Assembly: GCA_902768715.1 (NCBI GenBank)
Contig: CACXMH010000004.1
Coordinates: 62,001 to 126,000 of the forward strand
DNA length: 64,000 nt
DNA from: Fibrobacter succinogenes
Lineage (GTDB): Bacteria > Fibrobacterota > Fibrobacteria > Fibrobacterales > Fibrobacteraceae
Reading direction: 5' to 3'
Notes under the pieces: generated by a model
What the model was told of the DNA's origin: nothing
Databases searched by the model: none
Seen by the model: only the letters and a program-made list of their open reading frames with translations
Part shown: in pieces, positions 16,404 through 27,330 of the stretch
Numbering within the stretch: position 1 is the first letter of the stretch
Layout of the letters: every line of letters starts with the position of its first letter
Made by a program: the position numbers and the translations under genes

Positions 16404-17272
16404 TGTACAAGGGATCCCTCGGCAAGATAGAGAATGGCGGCTACGCGGATCTGCACCTGCACACCCGCCTTTCCGACGGCAACCTGTCGGTAGAGGAGCT
16501 GCTAACCCTCTGCAAGCGCCGTGGGCTCCGTTGTATATCCATCACCGACCACGACAACCTGGACAGCTACAAGTTAGCTGAAGGTCCCGCCAAGGAAATC
16601 GGGCTGGAAATCATCCCAGGAATCGAAATTTCTGCGGTCTGGCAAGGCAAGGACATCCACATTCTGGGCTACTTCTGCGACCCCACCAACCTGGCCCTGA
16701 ACATGGAAATGGAAGACTTTACCAAGCAGAGGATTACCCGTGCAAAGGCAATCATCAAAAAACTGAATGCGCTTGGAATAGACATCACCTTTGAAAAGGT
16801 GAATTCCTACTGCAAGGGTAAGGTGATTGGACGCCCCCACATTGCCATGTCCCTGGTAGACGAAGAATACATCAGTAACTTCGCCGAAGCCTTCACCAAG
16901 TACCTTGGAGACGGCTGCGTAGCCTTTGTTGAAAAGAAAGGCCTGAACCCGCAACAAACCATCCGCCTTATCGAAAACGCCGGCGGCATCGCGGTGCTCG
17001 CCCACCCCTACAAGTCGGGCCTCAGCGACGAATTCATCGAGAACATGGTGGAATGGGGTATCCAGGGGATAGAAGTCTATAGCCCAGCCCAGAAGGGTGC
17101 CGTAGGCCGCAAATACAAAGAAATGGCCCAGCGTTTTGGGCTGGTGGGAACCGGCGGTTCTGATTTTCATACCGAAAGCAGCAACTACATGCCGGGTTGT
17201 ATGAAAATGCCCTATTCCGTGGTCCAGGCCTTGCGGGAGAGGCGCGAAAAGTCTAGAGCGGAATGGTTCTAA
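16403..17272 (+). CDS. PHP-domain phosphoesterase (RNase AM / nucleoside bisphosphate phosphatase-like)
   Basis: The 289-residue product has all metal-binding motifs of the PHP family: DLHLHTRLSDG near the N-terminus, SITDHDNLDSY, IPGIEISAVW, AVLAHPYKSG and GTGGSDFHTES. The arrangement and length match the YciV/TrpH group, whose members remove phosphate from 3',5'-nucleoside bisphosphates or trim RNA 5' ends. The start overlaps the stop of the preceding gene, and its TAA overlaps the ATG of the following one (TAATG), so the three genes form a tight operon that continues into ligA. Confidence 0.88.
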   Translation: MYKGSLGKIENGGYADLHLHTRLSDGNLSVEELLTLCKRRGLRCISITDHDNLDSYKLAEGPAKEIGLEIIPGIEISAVWQGKDIHILGYFCDPTNLALNMEMEDFTKQRITRAKAIIKKLNALGIDITFEKVNSYCKGKVIGRPHIAMSLVDEEYISNFAEAFTKYLGDGCVAFVEKKGLNPQQTIRLIENAGGIAVLAHPYKSGLSDEFIENMVEWGIQGIEVYSPAQKGAVGRKYKEMAQRFGLVGTGGSDFHTESSNYMPGCMKMPYSVVQALRERREKSRAEWF

Positions 17273-19272
17273 TGGCATCAAGACTCGCAAGGATCCTGCT
17301 TGCCGTAATGGCACTGCCGCTTGTGCTGCTGGCCCAGCCTGTGGAACCTAAAGCCTACACGCAGCCTAGCCCACAAGACACCCTGTGGGACTCCCCCGAC
17401 GGCCCAGACCCTGCCGTTCGTGAAAACGACGCCGGCCGTTGGGTCATCGCTCTCAGGGAACTGATGGAGCGAACCTACGATGTGTCGGGCCAGAAGGCAG
17501 AATGGGTACTGGGAACATCTATTCTTGGAAACCCAGAACTGAACCCCACCGCTTTTGGCATGGGAAGCGTAAGCAGGCGCTTCCCTAGCAAGCTTGCAGG
17601 CCTTTACACCACCCGCCTGGGCTACGACGGATCAACCATAACGCTAAACGGCGAAAACGGAATACTTACCGAACTCAGGCACGGCATTCCCGTAGACACT
17701 CCCGTTACAGACCTAGCTTGGGAACGTGGCCCCTTCGACGGAAACGCACTACGACTAGACTTTAGGCGTATCATAACAGACTCCGTGGCCCTTGACTTTG
17801 GTATCCAGAGCCGTTCCAACAAGAACAGCAAGGAATACGAGTACCAAAACGTGACCCACTCCCCCTATTTTTCCATGGGCCGCGACTCCACTTCTATTCC
17901 CTTTGGCGGCAGGAACATCGCCATGAACAGCATTCACGTACAGCCCATGCTAACCTGGCGTTTCGGGTTCGGCAAGGCCTTCGTGAAGATGAACTACATG
18001 GACCTGTACAATGCGGACAATTCTACCCATCAGGTGATTCTCGACACCCTGGACAAGGCCAAGCGAACCTTCCAGACCGACCCCTACGGCATTTCTATCG
18101 AAAGCAGGGGCTACGGCGCAGGATTCGAGCTCTACCCCATCAGGAACCTGATTTTCAGCGCAGACATCTACTCGGGCACCCATGAAATCGAAGAGGATTC
18201 CCTGCCCCACCTGTACAAGAAGGACACTGTCTGGGTGGACACCTTGGATATTCAGCATACCGACAGCCTCTACTACGACACCCTGAGGGAGTACACCTAC
18301 GAAACCCTGCTTGGTGATTTCGGCCTCCGTTACAACACGCTTTTCAATCCCGCAATCAAGATCCAGTACGAATTCCTGGACGGCTACGAATACTTCGAGG
18401 AATACCGCAAGCAATACCTGCAAGACCGAGAAGTCGGCTATTTGGAGCTGTCCGATACATTGGGATTCCTGCTGTTCCGCACCCAGGCTGGCCTACAGCG
18501 CAACAGTTCTATCACCGACGAAGAAGACTACGCCAAGGCCTACTCCGCCGATGCCACCCTACTGCTCCCCTTCCACTTTAGGGTCAACGGCTCTATCCGC
18601 AGGGACAACAAGTTCCCCGACATGAACCAGCTCGCCTTTATGGATGCAGGCCGCATCACCTTCCCCAATGAGAACCTGAATTACGAAAAGCGCAAGCGCA
18701 AGACGGTGAACATCGGCTGGTATTCCCGAGAAGTCTTCTACGGCCTGGGCATCCGCCACGAAAAGGTAAAATCGCCCATCAAGCAGCGCTGGGTTTCTGA
18801 AAACCTGGGAACAAAGGAAGAAGCATTCCAGTGGGTCAACCTGAAAAAAGCGGAAACCTGGGACTGGATGTTACAGACGGGATTTCGCTTGGGAAACTGG
18901 AAATTCTACCTAGAACGTGGACAAGTTCTTGATCGCAAATACAAACTTATCGATACGCCGGAACTTTACTACAAGGGAAGCATCCACTGGCAGAACCGTT
19001 TTGTAGAGAACCGCCTGGGTGTAAGCGTGCGCGTAGACTGGCAGTGGTTTGACCACCGTTACGACTGTACTATCAACGAGCTGGGCGAACCCGAACTGGA
19101 GCTGATGAAGCACTACCTAGCCCTGGATTTCGAAGCACGCATGCAGATTCTCTCCTTCGAGCTTTACAACCGCATCGAGAACTTCAATCACAGCATCTAC
19201 ATGCCGGAATCTGGCTACACCCCCGAAGGCCTTCGTTTTGCCTACGGCATTGTGTGGACGTTTAGGAATTAG
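17272..19272 (+). CDS. Putative outer-membrane beta-barrel protein
   Basis: ATG 17272 overlaps the stop of the PHP gene; ATG 17263 is an in-frame alternative. The N-terminus is a signal peptide (LLAVMALPLVLLAQ). The remaining 640 residues alternate aromatic and polar residues over many short strands, with Asp-rich turns, and end in the aromatic strand FAYGIVWTFRN, which fits outer-membrane assembly signals. No TonB box or plug domain is evident, so a porin-like or orphan barrel is more likely than a TonB-dependent receptor. It is the third gene of a run ending in ligA, 9 bp upstream. Confidence 0.7.
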   Translation: MASRLARILLAVMALPLVLLAQPVEPKAYTQPSPQDTLWDSPDGPDPAVRENDAGRWVIALRELMERTYDVSGQKAEWVLGTSILGNPELNPTAFGMGSVSRRFPSKLAGLYTTRLGYDGSTITLNGENGILTELRHGIPVDTPVTDLAWERGPFDGNALRLDFRRIITDSVALDFGIQSRSNKNSKEYEYQNVTHSPYFSMGRDSTSIPFGGRNIAMNSIHVQPMLTWRFGFGKAFVKMNYMDLYNADNSTHQVILDTLDKAKRTFQTDPYGISIESRGYGAGFELYPIRNLIFSADIYSGTHEIEEDSLPHLYKKDTVWVDTLDIQHTDSLYYDTLREYTYETLLGDFGLRYNTLFNPAIKIQYEFLDGYEYFEEYRKQYLQDREVGYLELSDTLGFLLFRTQAGLQRNSSITDEEDYAKAYSADATLLLPFHFRVNGSIRRDNKFPDMNQLAFMDAGRITFPNENLNYEKRKRKTVNIGWYSREVFYGLGIRHEKVKSPIKQRWVSENLGTKEEAFQWVNLKKAETWDWMLQTGFRLGNWKFYLERGQVLDRKYKLIDTPELYYKGSIHWQNRFVENRLGVSVRVDWQWFDHRYDCTINELGEPELELMKHYLALDFEARMQILSFELYNRIENFNHSIYMPESGYTPEGLRFAYGIVWTFRN

Positions 19273-21453
<2,181 letters not shown>

Positions 21454-21456
21454 AAA

Positions 21457-22176
21457 CTATTCCCGAACAGCGCCCACTTCAGAGGCGTTCACCACACGAA
21501 TTTCGATACGGCGGTTGGCCTTGCGGCCCGCCTCGGTGGAATTGTCCGCCTTGGGCCTGCTGGGGCCATAACCTACGGCCGTCACCCGGTCCGGAGAAAT
21601 TCCCTTCTTGATCATGTAGGCGCGCACGCTGGCGGCCCGTTCTTCAGAAAGTGTCTGGTTCAGCTCGTCGCTACCTTCGGAACTGGTGTGACCCTCGATT
21701 TCCACCTTGGCCTTGGTATTGCGCTTCAAGCCTTCGATGGCCGTATTCAACGTCTTGAGGGAACTGGGCACCAGTTCGGCGCTTCCGGCCTTGAAGGTCA
21801 CGCCCGTCAGTTCGGCGCGGGTGTCGTCGAACACCACCGTCACGCCGCCGGTACTGGCCGTCAAGGAAACGTAGGGGGTTTCACCGCACTCGAAGGGGCC
21901 TGTCAGGCTTTCACAGAGAATCTTGTAGGAATCTTCGCGAGGAATATGGAAACTGGCCTCACCGTAGGTATCCGTGGTCACCTTGATCTTGTTCTTGGGT
22001 TTCTTGATGCCCACGAAGGTCAATGTCTTCTTGGCGTGAGGAACATCATCATCGTTCACGTAGGTAATGTTCAGCACCGCATGAGTCTTGTTGGGGGCCA
22101 AATCTTTAGCAAAGGCGGAAGGCACAATCAACACAGATGCCAAAGCCACAGTCATGGCCAAGCGAAATCCGTTCAT
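21457..22176 (-). CDS. OmpA-family protein with peptidoglycan-binding domain
   Basis: A signal peptide ending in SAFA is followed by a beta-rich N-terminal domain of about 110 residues (NITYVNDDDVPHAKKTLTFVG). The C-terminal domain is OmpA-like: VTFKAGSAELVPSS, VEIEGHTSSEGSDELNQTLSEERAASVRAYM and GPSRPKADNSTEAGRKANRRIEIRV with the conserved Asp and Arg that bind diaminopimelate. It likely tethers the outer membrane to peptidoglycan. It is shorter than OmpA and has no eight-strand barrel. Confidence 0.88.
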   Translation of the reverse strand: MNGFRLAMTVALASVLIVPSAFAKDLAPNKTHAVLNITYVNDDDVPHAKKTLTFVGIKKPKNKIKVTTDTYGEASFHIPREDSYKILCESLTGPFECGETPYVSLTASTGGVTVVFDDTRAELTGVTFKAGSAELVPSSLKTLNTAIEGLKRNTKAKVEIEGHTSSEGSDELNQTLSEERAASVRAYMIKKGISPDRVTAVGYGPSRPKADNSTEAGRKANRRIEIRVVNASEVGAVRE

Positions 22177-22258
22177 TTTAAACTCCTAGAAAAACCAATC
22201 CTCATCCCGGAAGTCAATGAACATTCCAGGAATTGGCGTAAATATACATTTTGATTGC

Positions 22259-22266
22259 TATATTTG
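22259..22266 (+). promoter_or_regulatory. Candidate promoter element TATATTTG of sufB
   Basis: TATATTTG ends 7 nt before the sufB ATG at 22274, with no Shine-Dalgarno sequence between, which suggests a leaderless or nearly leaderless mRNA. Confidence 0.5.
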
Positions 22267-22273
22267 GCACACC

Positions 22274-23665
22274 ATGAGCGAGAACTACAAGTACGGTTTT
22301 GTCACAGATATCGAGAACGAGGCCTTCGAGAAGGGCTTGAACGAAGATGTCATCCGGAGAGCCTCCAAGCTCCGCGGCGAACCGCAGTTCATGCTCGATT
22401 TCCGACTGAAAGCGTATGAAAAACTCCAGACCATGGAGCAGCCCAATTGGGGCGAGTTGCATTTTGCTCCAGTCGATTTGCAGGACATCGTCTATTACTC
22501 CGCCCCGAAGACCAAGAAGAGCCACGAAAAGATTGAAGACGTGGACCCGGAACTCCTGGCCACCTTCGAAAAGCTGGGCATTCCGCTGGACGAACAGAAG
22601 CGCCTGGCGAACGTAGCCGTGGACGCAGTCTTTGACTCGGTGAGCATTTACACCAGCCACAAGCGCAAGCTCATGGAAATGGGCATTCTGTTCTGCAGCA
22701 TCAGCGACGCCATCAAGGAATACCCCGAACTCATCGAGGAGTTCCTGGGAAGCGTGGTGCCCGCAGGCGACAACTACTTTGCGGCTTTGAACAGCGCCGT
22801 CTTTGGCGACGGAAGTTTCGTCTATATTCCGCCCGGAGTCAAGTGCCCCATGGACCTTTCCACCTACTTCCGCATCAACAACAAGGAAGCAGGCCAGTTC
22901 GAACGCACCTTGATCATCGCTGATGAAGGTGCGAGCGTGAGCTACCTGGAAGGCTGCACCGCACCGGAATTCAGCAGCAAGCAGCTGCACAGCGCGATTG
23001 TAGAACTTGTTGCCAAAGACAACGCTAGCATCAAGTATTCCACCGTACAAAACTGGTACGCGGGCGACCGCGAAACGGGCGCCGGCGGAGTCTATAACTT
23101 TGTCACCAAACGCGGAAAGTGCGCGGGCAAGAACAGCCGAATCAGTTGGACGCAGGTCGAAACGGGCTCCGCCATCACGTGGAAGTACCCGAGCTGCGTA
23201 CTGCTGGGCGACAACTCCGTCGGAGAATTCTACAGCGTGGCCCTCACCAACGGGCACATGCAGGCCGATACCGGCACCAAGATGATCCACATCGGCAAGA
23301 AGGGCATCAGCGCCGACTACAGCAGCAATGCCTACCGCGGCGAAGTGAGCATCCGCAAGTCGGCCGCGGGAGCCCGGAACTACACCCAGTGCGACAGCAT
23401 GCTGGTGGGCGACAAGAGTGCTGCCCACACATTCCCCTACATCACTGTCGCAAACGCCAGTTCCACCACGGAACACGAAGCGACGACCAGCCGCATCAGC
23501 GAAGACCAGCTGTTCTATTTCGAAAGCCGCGGCATCAAACGCGAAGATGCCATTCAGGCGATGGTGGGCGGTTTCTGCAAAGACGTGTTCAAGGAACTCC
23601 CGGGCGAATTCGCTACGGAAGCAAGACAACTGCTGACCTTGAAACTCGAACACAGCGTCGGGTAA
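22274..23665 (+). CDS. sufB: Fe-S cluster assembly scaffold SufB
   Basis: SufB is the scaffold subunit of the SufBCD complex. The sequence has the family motifs YYSAPK near residue 75, [29 protein letters not shown] with the conserved Cys, [12 protein letters not shown] and the C-terminal half [22 protein letters not shown] 22274 is chosen over 22217 because homologues begin near [13 protein letters not shown] and the promoter element lies between the two. sufC and sufD are not adjacent: they lie 12 kb away behind dnaG (35416-37145). Confidence 0.96.
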   Translation: MSENYKYGFVTDIENEAFEKGLNEDVIRRASKLRGEPQFMLDFRLKAYEKLQTMEQPNWGELHFAPVDLQDIVYYSAPKTKKSHEKIEDVDPELLATFEKLGIPLDEQKRLANVAVDAVFDSVSIYTSHKRKLMEMGILFCSISDAIKEYPELIEEFLGSVVPAGDNYFAALNSAVFGDGSFVYIPPGVKCPMDLSTYFRINNKEAGQFERTLIIADEGASVSYLEGCTAPEFSSKQLHSAIVELVAKDNASIKYSTVQNWYAGDRETGAGGVYNFVTKRGKCAGKNSRISWTQVETGSAITWKYPSCVLLGDNSVGEFYSVALTNGHMQADTGTKMIHIGKKGISADYSSNAYRGEVSIRKSAAGARNYTQCDSMLVGDKSAAHTFPYITVANASSTTEHEATTSRISEDQLFYFESRGIKREDAIQAMVGGFCKDVFKELPGEFATEARQLLTLKLEHSVG

Positions 23666-23766
23666 GGCGCTTACAAAAACATTCCTTTTTCCTTATTTCG
23701 GCTTTTTGATAAATTTTGCCAAATCGTTTTCCACAAAAAACGGTGTGAAATCCGCATAAAATAAGC

Positions 23767-23774
23767 TATCTTTG
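23767..23774 (+). promoter_or_regulatory. Candidate promoter element TATCTTTG of fabF
   Basis: TATCTTTG fits TAnnTTTG and lies 20 nt before the fabF ATG; the leader contains AGGGG as ribosome-binding site. Confidence 0.45.
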
Positions 23775-23794
23775 GGCGCAAAAAAGGGGATTCC

Positions 23795-25045
23795 ATGAGC
23801 AAGAGAAGAATCGTCATTACCGGCATCGGTGCCGTAACTCCCGTCGGAAAGAATGTAGCCGACATGTGGCAATCCATCAAGCAGGGCAAGAGCGGTATCG
23901 CCCCCATTACCCTTTTTGACGCCTCCAATTGCTCCGTAAAAATCGCTGCCGAAATCAAGGATTTCAAGCCCGAAGAACACGGAATCGACCCCAAGGAAGC
24001 CCGCCGCATGGCCCGCTTCACCCAGTTCCTGGTAGGAGCCGCCAACGAAGCCGTCAAGGACGCGGACCTTAGCCGCGAACAGCTGGCCGAAGACACCACG
24101 GGAATCGTGGCCGGAAACGGCCTTTCGGGAATGGATGTGCTTGACGAGACCTACAACAAGTACATCGAAGGCGGCAAGCGGAGGGTTTCACCTCTCGCCA
24201 TGCCGGAACTGATTCCCAACGAAGCCTGCGCCAACGTTTCCATCGCTCTGGGCATCACGGGTCTTGCCCATACGGTGTGCACCGCCTGTGCCTCCGGCAC
24301 CGACGCCATCGGGGTCGCCCTAGATTCCATCCGGTCCGGCCGTCTGGACGTGTGCCTGGCGGGCGGTTCCGAAAGCGGCATTACGGAATATTCCATCAAG
24401 AGCTTTGCGGGCATGCACGCCCTTACCGACAAGTTCAACGACGACCCCTCGAAGGCGTCCCGCCCATTCGACAAAGACCGTAGCGGCTTTGTCATGGGCG
24501 AAGGCGGTGCCGTGATGGTCCTGGAAGAGTTGGAACACGCCAAGGCCCGCGGGGCAAAAATCTACGCGGAACTGGCCGGCTACGGCGCCTCTGCCGACGC
24601 CTACCACATTACCAGCCCCCGCCCGGGTGGAGAGACCTGCGCAAAGGCCATGAGCCGCGCCCTGAAAGATGCGGATATTGGGCCCACCGACGTGGACTAC
24701 TACAACGCCCACGGCACATCCACCCACTTAAACGACATTACCGAAACCGAGATGCTGAAAATCGTGCTGGGTGAACACGCCTACAAGATCAAGGTTTCCA
24801 GCACCAAGAGCATGACCGGCCACTGTGTAGGCGCCGCAGGCGTCATCGAGGCCATAATCTCCACCCTCGCCATCCGCGACTCCTTCTACCCCGCCACCCT
24901 GAACCTGGACAATCCCGACGAGGGCTGTGACCTGGATTACGTGCCGAAGGTAGGCGTCGAAGGCAATATCGACGTGGCCGTTTCCGCATCCCTCGGTTTT
25001 GGCGGTCACAACGGCGTAGTCGTCATCAAGAAATTTAATGGCTAA
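23795..25045 (+). CDS. fabF: Beta-ketoacyl-ACP synthase II
   Basis: FabF elongates acyl-ACP by condensation with malonyl-ACP. The active-site Cys lies in VCTACASGTDAIG, the two His in YNAHGTSTHLND and SMTGHCVGAAG, and the C-terminal GFGGHNGVVVI is typical. The 416-residue length is normal. The gene is 26 bp upstream of fabV, so elongation and enoyl reduction enzymes are probably co-transcribed. No acyl carrier protein gene is adjacent. Confidence 0.96.
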   Translation: MSKRRIVITGIGAVTPVGKNVADMWQSIKQGKSGIAPITLFDASNCSVKIAAEIKDFKPEEHGIDPKEARRMARFTQFLVGAANEAVKDADLSREQLAEDTTGIVAGNGLSGMDVLDETYNKYIEGGKRRVSPLAMPELIPNEACANVSIALGITGLAHTVCTACASGTDAIGVALDSIRSGRLDVCLAGGSESGITEYSIKSFAGMHALTDKFNDDPSKASRPFDKDRSGFVMGEGGAVMVLEELEHAKARGAKIYAELAGYGASADAYHITSPRPGGETCAKAMSRALKDADIGPTDVDYYNAHGTSTHLNDITETEMLKIVLGEHAYKIKVSSTKSMTGHCVGAAGVIEAIISTLAIRDSFYPATLNLDNPDEGCDLDYVPKVGVEGNIDVAVSASLGFGGHNGVVVIKKFNG

Positions 25046-25071
25046 CAAGCCAAATCAAAAAAGGAAGTGTA

Positions 25072-26268
25072 ATGATCATCCAACCCATGATTCGTAGCAA
25101 CATGTGCATCAACGCCCACCCCAAGGGCTGCGCTGCCGACGTCGTTCGTCAAATCAAGTATGTGCAAAAGAAAAAGGCCGAAAGGGGTAACCTCAAGGGT
25201 GAACCCAAGACCGTTCTGGTAGTGGGATGCTCCACCGGTTACGGGCTTGCCAGCCGCATTTCTGCCGCCTTTGAATACGGTGCCGACACCATCGGCATTT
25301 CCTTCGAAAAAGAAGGCTCCGAACAAAAGTCCGGCACGCCGGGCTGGTACAACAACATGGCCTTCGACCGCGAAGCCAAGGCCGCAGGCCTCCAGTCCGT
25401 CACTTTCAACGGCGACGCCTTCTCCCACGACATGCGTAAGAAGGTCATCGAAACCGTGAAGCAGATGGGCAAGAAGATCGACCTGATTATCTACAGCGTG
25501 GCCTCTGCCGTCCGAGTGGATCCGGACACGGGCGTCATGTACCGCAGCGTGCTGAAGCCCATCGGAGAGACCTTCTCCGGCGAGACCATCGACTGCATGA
25601 CCGGCAAGATCAGCACCATCAGTGCCGAGCCCGCCACCGCCGAAGAAGCGGAAAACTCCGTGAAGGTCATGGGCGGTGAGGACTGGGCTCTCTGGATTCG
25701 CCAGCTGGCCGCCGCAGGCGTCCTTGCCGAAGGCGTAAAGACGGTGGCCTACTCCTACATCGGACCGAGCCTTTCCCACCCCATCTACCGCGACGGCACC
25801 ATCGGCGGCGCCAAGAAACACCTGGAAAAGACCGCCAAGGAACTCCACGCCGAACTCCAGGCAAGTCTCAAGGGCGAAGCCTACGTGTCCGTGAACAAGG
25901 GCCTGGTGACACGCTCCAGCGCCGTCATCCCCATTATCCCGCTGTACCTGTCCGTGCTGTTCAAGGTCATGAAGGAGCAGGGCACCCACGAAGGCTGCAT
26001 CGAGCAGATGGAACGCCTGTTTGCCGAACGCCTTTACACCGGCTCTGCCGTGCCTACCGACGAGAACCATCTTATCCGAATCGACGACCTCGAAATGGAT
26101 CCCAAGGTCCAGGAAGAAGTCAAAAAACGCATGGCCACCATCACCCAGGAAAACTTCGCCCAGGTAGGCGACCTGGAAGGATACCGCCACGACTTTTTGG
26201 CCACCAACGGTTTCGACGTAGAAGGTGTGGACTACAACGCCGACGTAGCCACCATGGCGACGATCTAG
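25072..26268 (+). CDS. fabV: FabV-type trans-2-enoyl-ACP/CoA reductase
   Basis: FabV/TER enzymes reduce trans-2-enoyl thioesters with NADH in the last step of fatty-acid elongation. The N-terminus MIIQPMIRSNMCINAHPKGC, the NADH-binding VLVVGCSTGYGLASRI, the active-site region with YSYIGPSLSHPIYRDGTIGGAKKHLE (catalytic Tyr and the Y-x8-K spacing) and EGVDYNADV near the C-terminus are diagnostic. The length, 398 residues, is normal. Its TAG stop is the first unit of a heptad repeat array, and a terminator follows. Confidence 0.96.
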   Translation: MIIQPMIRSNMCINAHPKGCAADVVRQIKYVQKKKAERGNLKGEPKTVLVVGCSTGYGLASRISAAFEYGADTIGISFEKEGSEQKSGTPGWYNNMAFDREAKAAGLQSVTFNGDAFSHDMRKKVIETVKQMGKKIDLIIYSVASAVRVDPDTGVMYRSVLKPIGETFSGETIDCMTGKISTISAEPATAEEAENSVKVMGGEDWALWIRQLAAAGVLAEGVKTVAYSYIGPSLSHPIYRDGTIGGAKKHLEKTAKELHAELQASLKGEAYVSVNKGLVTRSSAVIPIIPLYLSVLFKVMKEQGTHEGCIEQMERLFAERLYTGSAVPTDENHLIRIDDLEMDPKVQEEVKKRMATITQENFAQVGDLEGYRHDFLATNGFDVEGVDYNADVATMATI

Positions 26269-26301
26269 GCTAGGGCCTAGGAACTAGGGTCTAGGATCTA
26301 G
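26265..26301 (+). repeat. CTAG heptad array beginning at the fabV stop codon
   Basis: CTAG occurs at 26265, 26270, 26277, 26284, 26291 and 26298, with exact 7-bp spacing for the last five. The first includes the fabV stop codon. The TAGs fall in all three forward frames. Confidence 0.7.
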
Positions 26302-26310
26302 TGTAATGCT

Positions 26311-26334
26311 AATGTCCGATCTCGGTCGGGCATT
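26311..26334 (+). terminator. Terminator after fabV
   Basis: AATGTCCGA (26311-26319) and TCGGGCATT (26326-26334) pair over 9 bp with one wobble, followed by TTCATTTT. The stem ATGCCCGA is shared with the hairpin at 30259-30279. Confidence 0.7.
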
Positions 26335-26391
26335 TTCATTTTACCGCTTTTTTGTATCTTTAGAGGGAACAAAGTAGCACAGGAGCATAGT

Positions 26392-26526
26392 ATGTCCGAT
26401 TGGCTGTTCAAATCATGGATCAAGGTTTCCGTCGTGACGGTCATCCTTTTCTTTTTCTACCACCTTTTCATCTCCCTGAAACTGGAACAGGAAGATTGCA
26501 AGAACAATTCCAACGACCAGGAGTAG
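26392..26526 (+). CDS. 44-residue single-span membrane protein
   Basis: The frame starts at ATG 26392 with AGGAG 7 nt upstream and ends at TAG 26524-26526. The peptide has a polar start (SDWLFKSWIK), one strongly hydrophobic segment at about residues 11-29 (VVTVILFFFYHLFI) and a charged tail (KLEQEDCKNN). It ends 9 bp before the DUF2334 gene, so the two are almost certainly one operon. The strong ribosome-binding site and position support a real gene despite its size. No family was recognised. Confidence 0.65.
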   Translation: MSDWLFKSWIKVSVVTVILFFFYHLFISLKLEQEDCKNNSNDQE

Positions 26527-26535
26527 GTTTTTATA

Positions 26536-27306
26536 ATGGAACAGAACAAGGACATTGCCGACATCCAGGCCGCCGAAGCAGTATTCCACAAGAAGAAAAA
26601 GTTCATTTTGTGCTACCACAGCTTTAGCGTCATGAATTTCAAGAAGGCCCGTGTGCAAATCCGCAAGATTGCAGAAGCCGCAGGCTCCCCCATCAGCATC
26701 GCCGTGGTGCCCGCCTTTGGCGCCGCTCCGGAATCGGAAGCCGAAGAATTCCGTGAAGAACTGGAAAAGTTCGTGCAGGAAGGCTACGAAATCATGCTCC
26801 ACGGGGCACGTCACCGTGCAGACCTTTCCCTGAAGCGCAGCCTCCAGGGCAAGCTCGCCCTGCTGATTTCCAACAACGAGGCCGAATTTGCTGGTCTGAA
26901 CGAACGGCTCACCCAGGCGCTCCTCAAGCGTAGCCTCGCCCTGTGGAAAGCCCACGGCACAGGCAAGCCCTCTGGATTCATTCCGCCCATCTGGTTCGGG
27001 AACAAGTTCCTCAAGCAGCAGGCCCTGGAAATCTTCGACTACTACGAAGACTATCACGGCATCTACAAGAAGATCGGCGACAAGATCAAGAAAACCTATT
27101 CCAAGACCCTCAGCTTTTCCATTATTCCAAACGCGCTCCTAGGTCTTGCCCAGACCTACGCCTGCCTCCGGATGCTCCTGCCGGGCGGCACCCACCGTCT
27201 GGTGTTCCACGAAAAGGATTTCAGGACCATCGGCGAGAAGCGCATCTTGAACATGGTGCGCTACACCTCCACCATGCGTGAAAAAATCATGTACAAGGAT
27301 CTGTAA
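26536..27306 (+). CDS. DUF2334 polysaccharide-deacetylase-like protein
   Basis: The 256-residue protein resembles the DUF2334 branch of the carbohydrate esterase 4 superfamily: ILCYHSFSVMNF at the N-terminus, SIAVVPAFG, GYEIMLHGARHR, a NNEAEFAGLNERL segment and GKPSGFIPPIWFGN. The HGxxHR motif and the early histidine could bind metal, but the Asp-Asp pair of classical deacetylases is not seen. The substrate is unknown. It lies between a small membrane protein and an acyl-CoA synthetase, all on one strand. Confidence 0.72.
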   Translation: MEQNKDIADIQAAEAVFHKKKKFILCYHSFSVMNFKKARVQIRKIAEAAGSPISIAVVPAFGAAPESEAEEFREELEKFVQEGYEIMLHGARHRADLSLKRSLQGKLALLISNNEAEFAGLNERLTQALLKRSLALWKAHGTGKPSGFIPPIWFGNKFLKQQALEIFDYYEDYHGIYKKIGDKIKKTYSKTLSFSIIPNALLGLAQTYACLRMLLPGGTHRLVFHEKDFRTIGEKRILNMVRYTSTMREKIMYKDL

Positions 27307-27330
27307 GGTCAGAATCTCGGGAATCAAGAT

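Noticed and set aside
22214-23653. Minus-strand open frame of 479 codons opposite sufB
   Set aside because: sufB is certain, and the opposite frame has shadow-type composition.
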